Assembly: GCF_004000605.1 (NCBI RefSeq) | Contig: NZ_CP018911.1 | Coordinates: 248,001 to 312,000 of the forward strand | Length of the DNA: 64,000 bases | Source of the DNA: Glycocaulis alkaliphilus | GTDB taxonomy: Bacteria; Pseudomonadota; Alphaproteobacteria; Caulobacterales; Maricaulaceae | Direction: 5' to 3' | Shown here: positions 14,418 to 22,059 of the stretch, one piece after another | Position numbering within the stretch: position 1 is the stretch's first letter | Layout: every line of letters starts with the position of its first letter | Translations under genes and position numbers: made by a program | Notes under the pieces: model-generated | Seen by the model: only the letters and a program-made list of their open reading frames with translations | Database searches by the model: none | Told to the model about the DNA's origin: nothing

Positions 14418-15835
14418 TACGTGTCCAGCACCCAGGTATCCTTGGTGCCGCCTCCCTGACTTGAGTTGACCACCAATGACCCTTCCTTCAGCGCGACCCG
14501 CGTCAGGCCGCCTGGCGTAACCTGAACGCCGTTTGGTCCGGTCAGCACGAAGGGACGCAGATCGACATGGCGTCCGGCAAGGCCGGAGCCGCAAAGCGTG
14601 GGAGCCGTGGATAGTTGCAGGGTTGGCTGAGCGATGAAAGCAGCCGGGTCGGCCATCAGCTTGCGCCGGAACGCCTCGATCTCGGCGCGTGTGGCAGCCG
14701 GGCCGACCAGCATGCCATATCCACCAGACCCGCCGACTTCCTTGACCACCAGTTCGTCCAGCCGCGAGAGTACTTCCTTGAGCGCCTCCGGCTCACGGCA
14801 GCGCCATGTCGGCACGTTATGCAGGATGGGCTCCTCGCCGGTGAAGAAGCGGATGATTTCCGGCATGTAGGTGTAGACGGCCTTGTCGTCTGCGACCCCT
14901 GTTCCCACCGCGTTGGCGAGCGTCACATGGCCCGCCTGATAGGCCAGCATGAGCCCCGGCACGCCCAGCGCGCTGTCGGGATTGAAGGTCAGCGGATCCA
15001 GAAAGTCGTCATCGACCCGGCGGTAGATGACGTCCACCTTGCACGGGCCTTCCGTGGTGCGCATGAACACCTGGGCGTCGTCGACATAGAGATCTGAGCC
15101 CTCCACCAGCTCCACCCCCAGCTTGTCGGCCAGGAAAGAGTGCTCGTAATAGGCCGAATTGTAGGGGCCAGGCGTCAGTACAACCACGCAAGGTTCACGC
15201 TTCGCCCCGGAAGGCGCAGAGTCCTTGAGGGTCTGCAACAGCATGTCGGTATAGGTGTCGACGGGCCGGACGGGATATTCGCTGAACAGGTCGGGAAAAA
15301 GCCGCATCATCATCTCGCGGTTTTCCAGCATGTAAGACACACCCGAAGGGGTGCGCGCATTGTCCTCCAGCACATAGAACGCATCCTCGCCGGTGCGCAC
15401 AAGATCAACCCCGGCGATATGGACCCAGATGTTCTGGGGCGGAGGCCGGCCCGACATTTCCGGGCGGAAATAGGGATTGGTCAGAACGATGTCGGCGGGG
15501 ATTATCCCGGCGCGGATGCATTCCTGCGGCCCGTAAATATCGCTCAGGAAGAGGTTCAGAGCGCTCACGCGCTGCACCAGCCCGGCTTCCAGCAGCAACC
15601 ATTCGCGCGCCGACAGGATGCGCGGGATGATGTCAAACGGGATCAACCGCTCGCTTGCGTTGGCTTCGCCATAGAGCGAGAACGTAATCCCCAGACGCCG
15701 GAAAAAGAATTCCGCCTGACGGGAGCGCGCTTCAAGAAGGCCGGGCGGAGATTCCTCAAGCCACTGGGCCAGTGCGCGATAGCTTTCGCGCACCTGGCGT
15801 GCTGCTTCTTGCCCGGCCATTTCGTCAAAGCTCAT
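14417..15835 (-). CDS. Circularly permuted type 2 ATP-grasp protein
   Basis: This is a roughly 472-residue ligase-like protein of the COG2308 type, predicted to join a carboxylate to an amine using ATP. The start at 15835 (MSFDEMAGQEAARQ) is chosen because GGAGG precedes it and the 67-residue extension upstream looks non-coding. Family features are FFFRRLGITFSLYGE, LSAREWLLLEAGLVQR, YVLEDNARTPSGVSYMLENR, LANAVGTGVADDKAVY and the C-terminal LVVNSSQGGGTKDTWVL. It is the first gene of the four-gene Anbu operon. The ligated substrate is unknown. Confidence 0.92.
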   Translation of the reverse strand: MSFDEMAGQEAARQVRESYRALAQWLEESPPGLLEARSRQAEFFFRRLGITFSLYGEANASERLIPFDIIPRILSAREWLLLEAGLVQRVSALNLFLSDIYGPQECIRAGIIPADIVLTNPYFRPEMSGRPPPQNIWVHIAGVDLVRTGEDAFYVLEDNARTPSGVSYMLENREMMMRLFPDLFSEYPVRPVDTYTDMLLQTLKDSAPSGAKREPCVVVLTPGPYNSAYYEHSFLADKLGVELVEGSDLYVDDAQVFMRTTEGPCKVDVIYRRVDDDFLDPLTFNPDSALGVPGLMLAYQAGHVTLANAVGTGVADDKAVYTYMPEIIRFFTGEEPILHNVPTWRCREPEALKEVLSRLDELVVKEVGGSGGYGMLVGPAATRAEIEAFRRKLMADPAAFIAQPTLQLSTAPTLCGSGLAGRHVDLRPFVLTGPNGVQVTPGGLTRVALKEGSLVVNSSQGGGTKDTWVLDT

Positions 15836-16326
15836 CGCGCGCCGCCTCCAGGGGATGAGTGTGACCGGCAATTCATCGCGGCCGCAACAAAAATGTTGCA
15901 GAGCAAAAAAGAGCCGGCCGCGAACCCAAATGGGCGTTGTGGGCGCCAGGCTGGGTTGCTGGCCGGCCAGATGTCCGCTGCCATGGCGGGGCGCCCCATG
16001 CTCCTGGAAATTCGTGTTTGCACGAGCTTCGGGCAAGGCTGCCCGTGCAGGGGGCGTGAGTTCACGGGGTCGTGACCGCGATCACTGCAATGGCTTGCCC
16101 GTCCCAGGCAGTGCAGGCCCGAGTGTGCCCGGCGAGATGAGCCCGAAAATTTCCATTTTTCTGTAATCGCTTAAGTGGCGTCATATAACTGTATTAAATA
16201 TCTGTACGGATGAAATTTAAACAAAAGTGAGAAAAAACAGATATGTTATTTCATTAATTCTACATAGTTTTGTCGTGGCTCCTCGCCACCAATCTGGCCT
16301 CACATCTCTATTGAGCGGGGGCTCCC
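15836..16326. promoter_or_regulatory. Divergent intergenic region: Anbu operon / TonB receptor promoters
   Basis: This 490-base region contains no gene. GCAACAAAAATGTTGC at 15884-15899 is a perfect six-base inverted repeat about 50 bases upstream of the ATP-grasp start and could be an operator or a small hairpin. The part from 16150 to 16265 is strikingly AT-rich for this genome and must hold the promoter of the TonB receptor. I cannot assign a -35/-10 pair with confidence. Confidence 0.4.
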
Positions 16327-18882
16327 ATGAACAGAAAGATTATCGCGTCCGGCGTCAGCTGCCTGGCCATCGCCGTATCGGCAGGTGCCTTGCCTGCCAG
16401 CGCTTTCGGCCAGGAATCTGCAGCCGAGTCACCTGAACGGATTGCGGTTGTTGGCTATCGGGCCCAGACCGAACAGGCGGTCGAACAGAAGCGCTCCAGC
16501 GAGCTGATCGCCGAGTTTCTGCTGAGTGACGATATCGGACAGCAGCCGGACTATAATATCGCCGACAGCTTCCGCCGGGTCCCAGGTGTGCAGACCATCT
16601 TCGACGAGGATGAGGGACGCTACGTTTCCATCAGGGGCCTCAATCCCGGCTATACGCTAGGCTCGCTCGACGGAGCGACGCTTGCCACGGCAGAGCGCTT
16701 CAACCGCCAGCTCAATCTGGAGGCGGTGCCCTCCACCGCGGTGCGCGGGCTGGAAGTGATCAAGTCACGCACGCCTGATGTCGACGGCAACGCTATTGGC
16801 GGCACGATCAATCTGATGACCCGCTCGGCCTTTGATGCTGACGGTCTTTACGCGGTCGGCAATTTCTTCGTCGGCACGTCGGACTCGCAGGACGTGCCCG
16901 GTGTGGGCTTTGGCCGCGACAGCGATGACGGGCTGAACTTCCGCCTGGACGGTACGGTGTCGAACGTGTTTGGCCGCAATGAGCAGTTCGGCGTTCTGTT
17001 CACCGGCTCCTACAGCCGCAAACGCCGTGACCAGGAACGCCTCCTGCCGCAGATCGTGCCGGTCGATACCGGCTCCGTCCCCAATGCGCCGACGGGTCCT
17101 ACCGACCTTCTCTGGTCCAATTACCCCAACACGGTGAACCGTTATGGCGGCACGCTGAAGCTCGAATACCGGCCGAGCATGGACTTCCAGGCTGCCGTCA
17201 CGACAACCTATTTCATCCAGGAAGACCGTGAGCTGCGCCATTCCCACCGCCTGCGTAACGGTACGGGTTCGGCGGGCACGTTCGTGCGGTTCAATGACTT
17301 CTTCATCGACAAGCCGCTTTTCGTGTTCCAGACCGATTTTGCGTGGACGCCGGACGGCCCGCACAGGGTTTCAGGGCGGGCATCCTATTCCGAAGCCACC
17401 TTCTATGAGCCGTCCTTCCAGCCTGTCTTCACCCTGACCGGCCCCGCGCTGAACTTTGATGTCAGCCTGCAGAATGGTATCGCGGTTGCGTCCAATCTCG
17501 ACCCGCGTGTCAGCGATGCCACCCAGTACGCGCTGACGGGCTTTGAGAACTATCTTGATGACTCAGACGATTACGTCACCGAGTTCCAGCTCGATTACGG
17601 CTTCAACTCACAGCGCGGCGATGAAGGCTGGGGCTTTGGCACCGGCATCAAGCACCGCAACATGGTGCGTGACACTGACCGCGATGCGAACGTCTATCTT
17701 CCTGCTCCCGGCGTCGATCTGCGTCTGAGCCAGTTCGAGCAGGTAGAGAATTACACCCCTATCTACGCCAACTTCCAGCAGCTCTTCGTCGATTTCCAGA
17801 GCTTCCTGGAATACTTCAACGCCAACCCGAACGATTTCGTGCTCGACGAGCTGAACACCGGGCGCCGCACCATCGGCAACGACTCGCGGGTTGAAGAGAA
17901 CATCACGGCTGTCTATGCGCTGGCACGCCATGCCGGCCCGCGCCATAGCCTGATTTTCGGTGGCCGCTATGAGCATACCGAAACCACGTCAGACTTCTTC
18001 ACCCGTACCACCGCGGGTGGTGTGGACACCTTCACGCCCGTCACGCGTTCGGGCAGTTATGACAACTTCCTGCCATCGGTGACGTTTGGCTATGAGCTGT
18101 TTGACGGGATGCGCCTGCGGCTGGCCTATGCCGAGGCTCTGGGCCGTCCCAATCCGTCCCAGCTTGCTGGCGGCGAGGTTCAAAACCAGGACGGCTCAAT
18201 CTCACGGCCCAACCCCGAACTCGAAGCGCGTTATGGCCGCAGCTATGACGCGGCCTTGGAATATTATTTCCCTGACAATCTCGGCCTGTTCGCGGTCAGC
18301 CTGTTCCACAAGGAGATCGAGAACGAGATATTCTCGATCCGTGAGCTGGAAGATGTGAACGGCGTGATGACCGAGGTGACGACGCCGCGCAATGTGGAAG
18401 ATGCGACCATTACGGGCCTGGAGCTCAACCTGATCGTGTCACGCATGCCCTTCCTGCCCGGCCGGCTGGAGAATTTCGGCATGTCTTCCAACCTGACATT
18501 CCTGCAGGGCCGTACCGCCATCCAGACGACCGGCGTGCGCCGCCGGCTGGACTCCCTGCCCGGTCAGGCCGACTTCCTTGCCAATTTCGCGGTCTTCTAC
18601 GAGGAAGGTCCGTTCCGGGCGCGGGTATCTTACGCCCATACCGGGTCGCACTTGACCTCTGTCAACCCGACCAACCCGGCAGCGGACCGCACCGAGCGTC
18701 CCTACAACTCGGTCGATGCGCAGGCGCGCTATGCCTTCTCTGACCGGATCGAGTTCATCACCGAGGTACGCAACCTCACCGATGAGCGCCGCCTGAACTA
18801 TACCGGCCCGGACCAGAACATCGCACGCGATGTGAACTTCTTTGGCCGTCAGTTCTGGGTTGGTGCTGCCCTGCGCTACTAG
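16327..18882 (+). CDS. TonB-dependent outer-membrane receptor (TonB-Xanth-Caul type)
   Basis: This 851-residue receptor actively imports a ligand across the outer membrane with TonB energy. It has a signal peptide (MNRKIIASGVSCLAIAVSAG, cleavage after AFG/QES), a TonB-box-like ERIAVVGYRA stretch, a plug domain with RRVPGVQTIFDEDEGRYVSI and RGLEVIKSRTPDVDGNAIGG, and a 22-strand barrel ending in the terminal aromatic RY. The plug motifs match the TonB-Xanth-Caul subfamily, often linked to carbohydrate or glycoconjugate uptake. The two exported proteins that follow on the same strand probably act on the same substrate. The substrate is unknown. Confidence 0.93.
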   Translation: MNRKIIASGVSCLAIAVSAGALPASAFGQESAAESPERIAVVGYRAQTEQAVEQKRSSELIAEFLLSDDIGQQPDYNIADSFRRVPGVQTIFDEDEGRYVSIRGLNPGYTLGSLDGATLATAERFNRQLNLEAVPSTAVRGLEVIKSRTPDVDGNAIGGTINLMTRSAFDADGLYAVGNFFVGTSDSQDVPGVGFGRDSDDGLNFRLDGTVSNVFGRNEQFGVLFTGSYSRKRRDQERLLPQIVPVDTGSVPNAPTGPTDLLWSNYPNTVNRYGGTLKLEYRPSMDFQAAVTTTYFIQEDRELRHSHRLRNGTGSAGTFVRFNDFFIDKPLFVFQTDFAWTPDGPHRVSGRASYSEATFYEPSFQPVFTLTGPALNFDVSLQNGIAVASNLDPRVSDATQYALTGFENYLDDSDDYVTEFQLDYGFNSQRGDEGWGFGTGIKHRNMVRDTDRDANVYLPAPGVDLRLSQFEQVENYTPIYANFQQLFVDFQSFLEYFNANPNDFVLDELNTGRRTIGNDSRVEENITAVYALARHAGPRHSLIFGGRYEHTETTSDFFTRTTAGGVDTFTPVTRSGSYDNFLPSVTFGYELFDGMRLRLAYAEALGRPNPSQLAGGEVQNQDGSISRPNPELEARYGRSYDAALEYYFPDNLGLFAVSLFHKEIENEIFSIRELEDVNGVMTEVTTPRNVEDATITGLELNLIVSRMPFLPGRLENFGMSSNLTFLQGRTAIQTTGVRRRLDSLPGQADFLANFAVFYEEGPFRARVSYAHTGSHLTSVNPTNPAADRTERPYNSVDAQARYAFSDRIEFITEVRNLTDERRLNYTGPDQNIARDVNFFGRQFWVGAALRY

Positions 18883-18895
18883 GTCCCTCACCCAG

Positions 18896-18932
18896 GCGCG
18901 CCCGGAAATACCGAGGGGTTTTCCGGGCGCGC
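18896..18932 (+). terminator. Long perfect hairpin between TonB receptor and glycosidase
   Basis: GCGCGCCCGGAAA and TTTCCGGGCGCGC form a 13-base-pair stem (18896-18908 and 18920-18932). No T run follows, so it is more likely a partial terminator or an mRNA-stabilising hairpin that lowers expression of the downstream genes relative to the receptor. Confidence 0.5.
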
Positions 18933-18979
18933 AAGCCCTGCCGCAACAGACACCCTCCCTATGAGAACTGGATACTGCC

Positions 18980-19912
18980 ATGCTGCGATCATTACTTGCT
19001 CCATGCCTGCTTTCCCTCGTCCTGACGGCGGCTGCCCATGCTCAAGGGGCGCTGGTCAGCGCAGACCAGTGCGCCCAGCAGCGTCTGGAGCGCTGTCAGC
19101 TTGCCGAGGGGCTGGAATATCACCGTATTGAGAGCTCTGATCCCGCAGAGCGGGTCGTTCACGTGCTTGTCGCCGATATGAGCCATCCCGGCCTGAGCGT
19201 AGGCTTGACCGAGCCGGACCCGTCAGCGGGCCTGCAATACCGGGCGATGCGCCTGAGTACCTTCCTTGAGCGCACCGGGGCGCTGGCCGCGATCAATGCC
19301 AGCTATTTCCTGCCCTTTGCTGGCGGCAGTGACGGCGGGGATGACTACATCCCGCAGGAGTTCGCCGCCGCTGAAGTGTCCGGCGCGGTCTATGTGGACG
19401 GTGAAACCGTGTCCCCGGTCGACTGGGAGACCGACCGGCGTGTCGAAGCCATTATCTGCTTTGAGCCTGGTCACGCGGTACTTGTCGCCGGCCAGATCTG
19501 CCCGGACGGCTTTGCCAGCGGCCTGTCATCAGGCCCGCACCTGATCGAGAACGGCGAGGCCAAGACGCCTCGGCAGCGTCCCGGCCAGCCAGAAGCCGAT
19601 CCCGCCGTGCCCGGTCCTGGTGGTCCGCGCACCGCCATTGGCCTCGCTGATAACGGTACCCGTCTCATCATGGTGGTCGCAGACGGGCGCCAGCCGGGAT
19701 ACTCGCAAGGCATGAACCATGCCGCGCTCATCGAGCTGTTCCAGGCTTATGGCGCCCATGACGCGATGAGCCTTGATGGCGGTGGCTCCTCCACCATGGG
19801 CGTGCGCGGAGAGACAGGCCCAGTGATCATGAACCGGCCGATCCACACCCGCGTACCGGGCCGGGAGCGCCCGCTCGGCAACCACATCGCGATCTTCGCG
19901 GTGAGCGAATAG
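18980..19912 (+). CDS. Secreted phosphodiester glycosidase family protein (NAGPA domain)
   Basis: This 310-residue exported protein has a clear signal peptide (MLRSLLAPCLLSLVLTAAAH, cleavage after AHA). The phosphodiester-glycosidase (NAGPA/DUF2233) fold is shown by AAINASYFLP, GPRTAIGLADNGTRLIMVVA, DGRQPGYSQGM and the hallmark SLDGGGSSTMGV. Members hydrolyse GlcNAc-1-phosphodiesters; bacterial ones are poorly characterised and may trim cell-wall or glycolipid phosphodiesters. It lies about 100 bases after the TonB receptor and 19 bases before the propeller-like gene, so the three probably form one uptake unit. Confidence 0.88.
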   Translation: MLRSLLAPCLLSLVLTAAAHAQGALVSADQCAQQRLERCQLAEGLEYHRIESSDPAERVVHVLVADMSHPGLSVGLTEPDPSAGLQYRAMRLSTFLERTGALAAINASYFLPFAGGSDGGDDYIPQEFAAAEVSGAVYVDGETVSPVDWETDRRVEAIICFEPGHAVLVAGQICPDGFASGLSSGPHLIENGEAKTPRQRPGQPEADPAVPGPGGPRTAIGLADNGTRLIMVVADGRQPGYSQGMNHAALIELFQAYGAHDAMSLDGGGSSTMGVRGETGPVIMNRPIHTRVPGRERPLGNHIAIFAVSE

Positions 19913-19931
19913 GGGCATGAGGAAAGACATG

Positions 19932-20831
19932 ATGTCCATCCGTACCTGCACCGCCGCGCTTGCGTGCATTCTGGCCAGCGCCGGCGCGGTCTCCGCCCAG
20001 CAGGCACAAGGCTGGCGCTCGATCATTCCCGAGTACGAGCCGGTGGAAGTCCGGCAACTCAGTGCCGAACTCCAGCGCGTCTATGAGGCGCCTGAGGCCC
20101 GGCAGGGTGTGGCCATTGAGGGCGATCATTTCTACGCTGTGGTGAACACCGTAATCGCCAGATACGAGGTGGAGAGCGGGGAGCTGGTCACGCGCTGGAT
20201 CGGTCCGCGCGGCGGGCTGATCCGCCATCTCAATTCCTGCTATGCGGAAAATGCACGCCTGATCTGCGCCAATTCCAACTTCCCCGAACTGCCGCAGGCC
20301 AGCTCGGTGGAGATTTACGACGCCGAGACCCTCGAACACCTCGAAACCCATAGCCTGGGTGTGATGGATGAGGGTTCGTTTGTCTGGTTTGAAGCCTATG
20401 GCGAGGGCTGGATCGCCGGTTTCGCCCATTATGACGGCGTGGGCGGGGTGGGTTTCAAGGACTCCACCCATTCCGGCATCGTTACCTTCGACCGCAACTG
20501 GCGGCGCACCGGCGGCTGGCTGATCCCGCAAAGTGTGCAGGAGCGCATGAGCCCGCATGCCGCGTCTGGCGGCTCCATCGGTGATGATGGCCTGCTCTAC
20601 CTGTTCGGTCACTCGGCGCCGGAAATGTACGTGCTGGCACGCCCGTCCATGGGCCCGGCGCTCATTCACGTCGCAACCATCGATATTGACGCCGCCGGGC
20701 AGGCCTTCGCCTTTGACCGCGCGAACCCGGGCATTCTCTACGCGATTGACCGGCCCACGGGCACGGTGCGCCGCTTCCGCATGCCGGAGATCATCGCCGA
20801 CCATGCTGATGTGCGCCGCTTTGAGCGGTGA
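19932..20831 (+). CDS. Exported propeller-like hypothetical protein
   Basis: This is a roughly 299-residue protein with an N-terminal signal sequence (MSIRTCTAALACILASAGAV, cleavage near SAQ). Starts at 19917, 19929 and 19932 are possible; GAGGA at 19919-19923 is best spaced for 19932. The mature part repeats short strand blocks such as GDHFYAVVNTVIARYEVESG, GSFVWFEAYGEGWIAGFAHY and DGLLYLFGHSAPEMYVLARP, as expected of a beta-propeller. No catalytic motif or named domain is recognised. It is last in the TonB receptor/glycosidase unit and ends before a terminator-like hairpin. Confidence 0.7.
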   Translation: MSIRTCTAALACILASAGAVSAQQAQGWRSIIPEYEPVEVRQLSAELQRVYEAPEARQGVAIEGDHFYAVVNTVIARYEVESGELVTRWIGPRGGLIRHLNSCYAENARLICANSNFPELPQASSVEIYDAETLEHLETHSLGVMDEGSFVWFEAYGEGWIAGFAHYDGVGGVGFKDSTHSGIVTFDRNWRRTGGWLIPQSVQERMSPHAASGGSIGDDGLLYLFGHSAPEMYVLARPSMGPALIHVATIDIDAAGQAFAFDRANPGILYAIDRPTGTVRRFRMPEIIADHADVRRFER

Positions 20832-20925
20832 GTGCGTCGAGATGCCTTAAACAGGCTTCGCTCTCGAAGGTGAATTGACCGCCCAAGGCCTTTGCAGGCC
20901 ACGTTCTGTGACGCCGGATTGAGCG

Positions 20926-20951
20926 AAGCGCGAAACTCGCGCTTTCGGTTT
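20926..20951 (+). terminator. Terminator after the glycosidase operon
   Basis: AAGCGCGA/TCGCGCTT (20926-20933 and 20937-20944) form an eight-base-pair stem with a three-base loop, followed by TCGGTTTT. It lies about 100 bases after the propeller-like gene. The remaining intergenic sequence to 21111 shows no further gene. Confidence 0.6.
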
Positions 20952-21111
20952 TGAGTCTGGTGGTGCCAGACCGGCCGTGCGCTATCCGCCCGCCCTGACG
21001 GGCCGCTATTCCGGCAGGATGATACGCACGCCTTCGGCAAAGGCAGTGCCTTTACTGCGAATAGTTCGCAATTTTTACATGGCAGCAAAGGCGGGCAAGA
21101 GGTATCAGGCG

Positions 21112-21768
21112 CTATCCTGTGGCGTCGCGCTTCTCGCCGATATGGACCAGGCTCTCCATATCTATGCGCTCATCACCGCCGCATACGCCGATAACCAGGG
21201 CCTCGTCACACCCTTCGCCGGCCAGGTAGGCGTGGCCCATAGAGCTGTCGAGATAGAAGGATTCCCATTTCTCCAGCACGACCGGGTCGTAGAACTCGGT
21301 ATGCACCTCGACGCGGCCTTCGAGCACGAAGATGAACTCTTCCCCGCCATGGCGTATCAGATCCCCGAACTCCTCGACCGAGCGGGCGCGCACCTTCGTG
21401 AAAATGGGGATCATGCTCTTCTTGCGCAGTTCGGTGCACAGATAGAAATAATCATAATTGTCCGTCTCGACGCGCATGCCGGTATCCAGGGTGCCCTTGG
21501 CGCGCAGCCCCGTCACCGGACCGGAGGCGGGTGCGCTGTCCTGCGCGGGCACGCTGAACAGGTCTGACAGCGGGATGTTCAGCCGCTGGCTGAGCTGCAA
21601 GAGCTTGTCATAGGTCAGGGTCAGCCGGTCATGCTCGATCTTGGACAGGGTTGAGAGCGGAATGCCGGAGCGCTCGCTCATCTCCTTCAGGGTCCAGCCA
21701 TTACGCTGCCGTATGGCGCGCACGACCTGACCGAGTGTCGTGTGGGTGTCGGCGGCGGAATTGTTCAT
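21112..21768 (-). CDS. XRE-cupin transcriptional regulator of the D-glutamate locus
   Basis: This 218-residue regulator has an N-terminal XRE helix-turn-helix (TLGQVVRAIRQRNGWTLKEM, then SGIPLSTLSKIEHDRLTLTY) and a C-terminal cupin sensor domain (HGGEEFIFVLEGRVEVHTEF). The frame extends to 21879, but the ATG at 21768 has AGGGG seven bases upstream and gives the normal start MNNSAADTHTTLG. XRE-cupin regulators commonly control amino-acid or amine catabolism by binding a metabolite in the cupin. It is divergent from the TonB receptor at 22060, and repeated operator-like sequences lie between them. Confidence 0.9.
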   Translation of the reverse strand: MNNSAADTHTTLGQVVRAIRQRNGWTLKEMSERSGIPLSTLSKIEHDRLTLTYDKLLQLSQRLNIPLSDLFSVPAQDSAPASGPVTGLRAKGTLDTGMRVETDNYDYFYLCTELRKKSMIPIFTKVRARSVEEFGDLIRHGGEEFIFVLEGRVEVHTEFYDPVVLEKWESFYLDSSMGHAYLAGEGCDEALVIGVCGGDERIDMESLVHIGEKRDATG

Positions 21769-21929
21769 TGCAGGCCCCTGATTCATCTGATTCTCAAAAT
21801 AACCAGAACCGACCCGTTCGGAAAACCGATTTCCATCCGGGACTTGCAAATCTCCGGTCAAACTCGCTGTCCCACCCACCGGTAACCCTGACAGGGCAAG
21901 GTGATCACCCCGCGCGAGACAGAATTATC

Positions 21930-21962
21930 CTGATTAGAAAATTTTGTTGACAATTCTCTTAT
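21930..21962. promoter_or_regulatory. Two operator-like sites upstream of TonB receptor
   Basis: Site A (21930-21943) reads CTGATTAGAAAATT. Site B (21951-21962) reads CAATTCTCTTAT, whose complement is ATAAGAGAATTG. Both match the palindrome-like sequence upstream of the D-aminoacylase gene (CTGATAAGAGAATTG on the minus strand near 32419-32442). TTGACA at 21946-21951 could be the -35 element and overlaps the end of site B, so binding there would be expected to affect transcription. The adjacent XRE-cupin protein is the obvious candidate binder. All of this is inference from sequence. Confidence 0.5.
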
Positions 21963-22059
21963 TGGGATCGACTTTCGGTTCACAGGCCTGATCTGATTGC
22001 CGCAACCAGTCTGTCAGGGCGCAACCATGAACGCAAAGTTCAGGAGGGGAGACTACATC

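Noticed and set aside
15140-16075. Plus-strand frame opposite the ATP-grasp gene, and a similar one at 13284-14264
   Set aside because: Both are antisense to strongly supported genes of the Anbu operon, without ribosome sites or recognisable domains.
19827-20804. Minus-strand frame over the propeller-like gene
   Set aside because: It has no signal or domain, while the plus-strand protein has a signal peptide and fits the operon.
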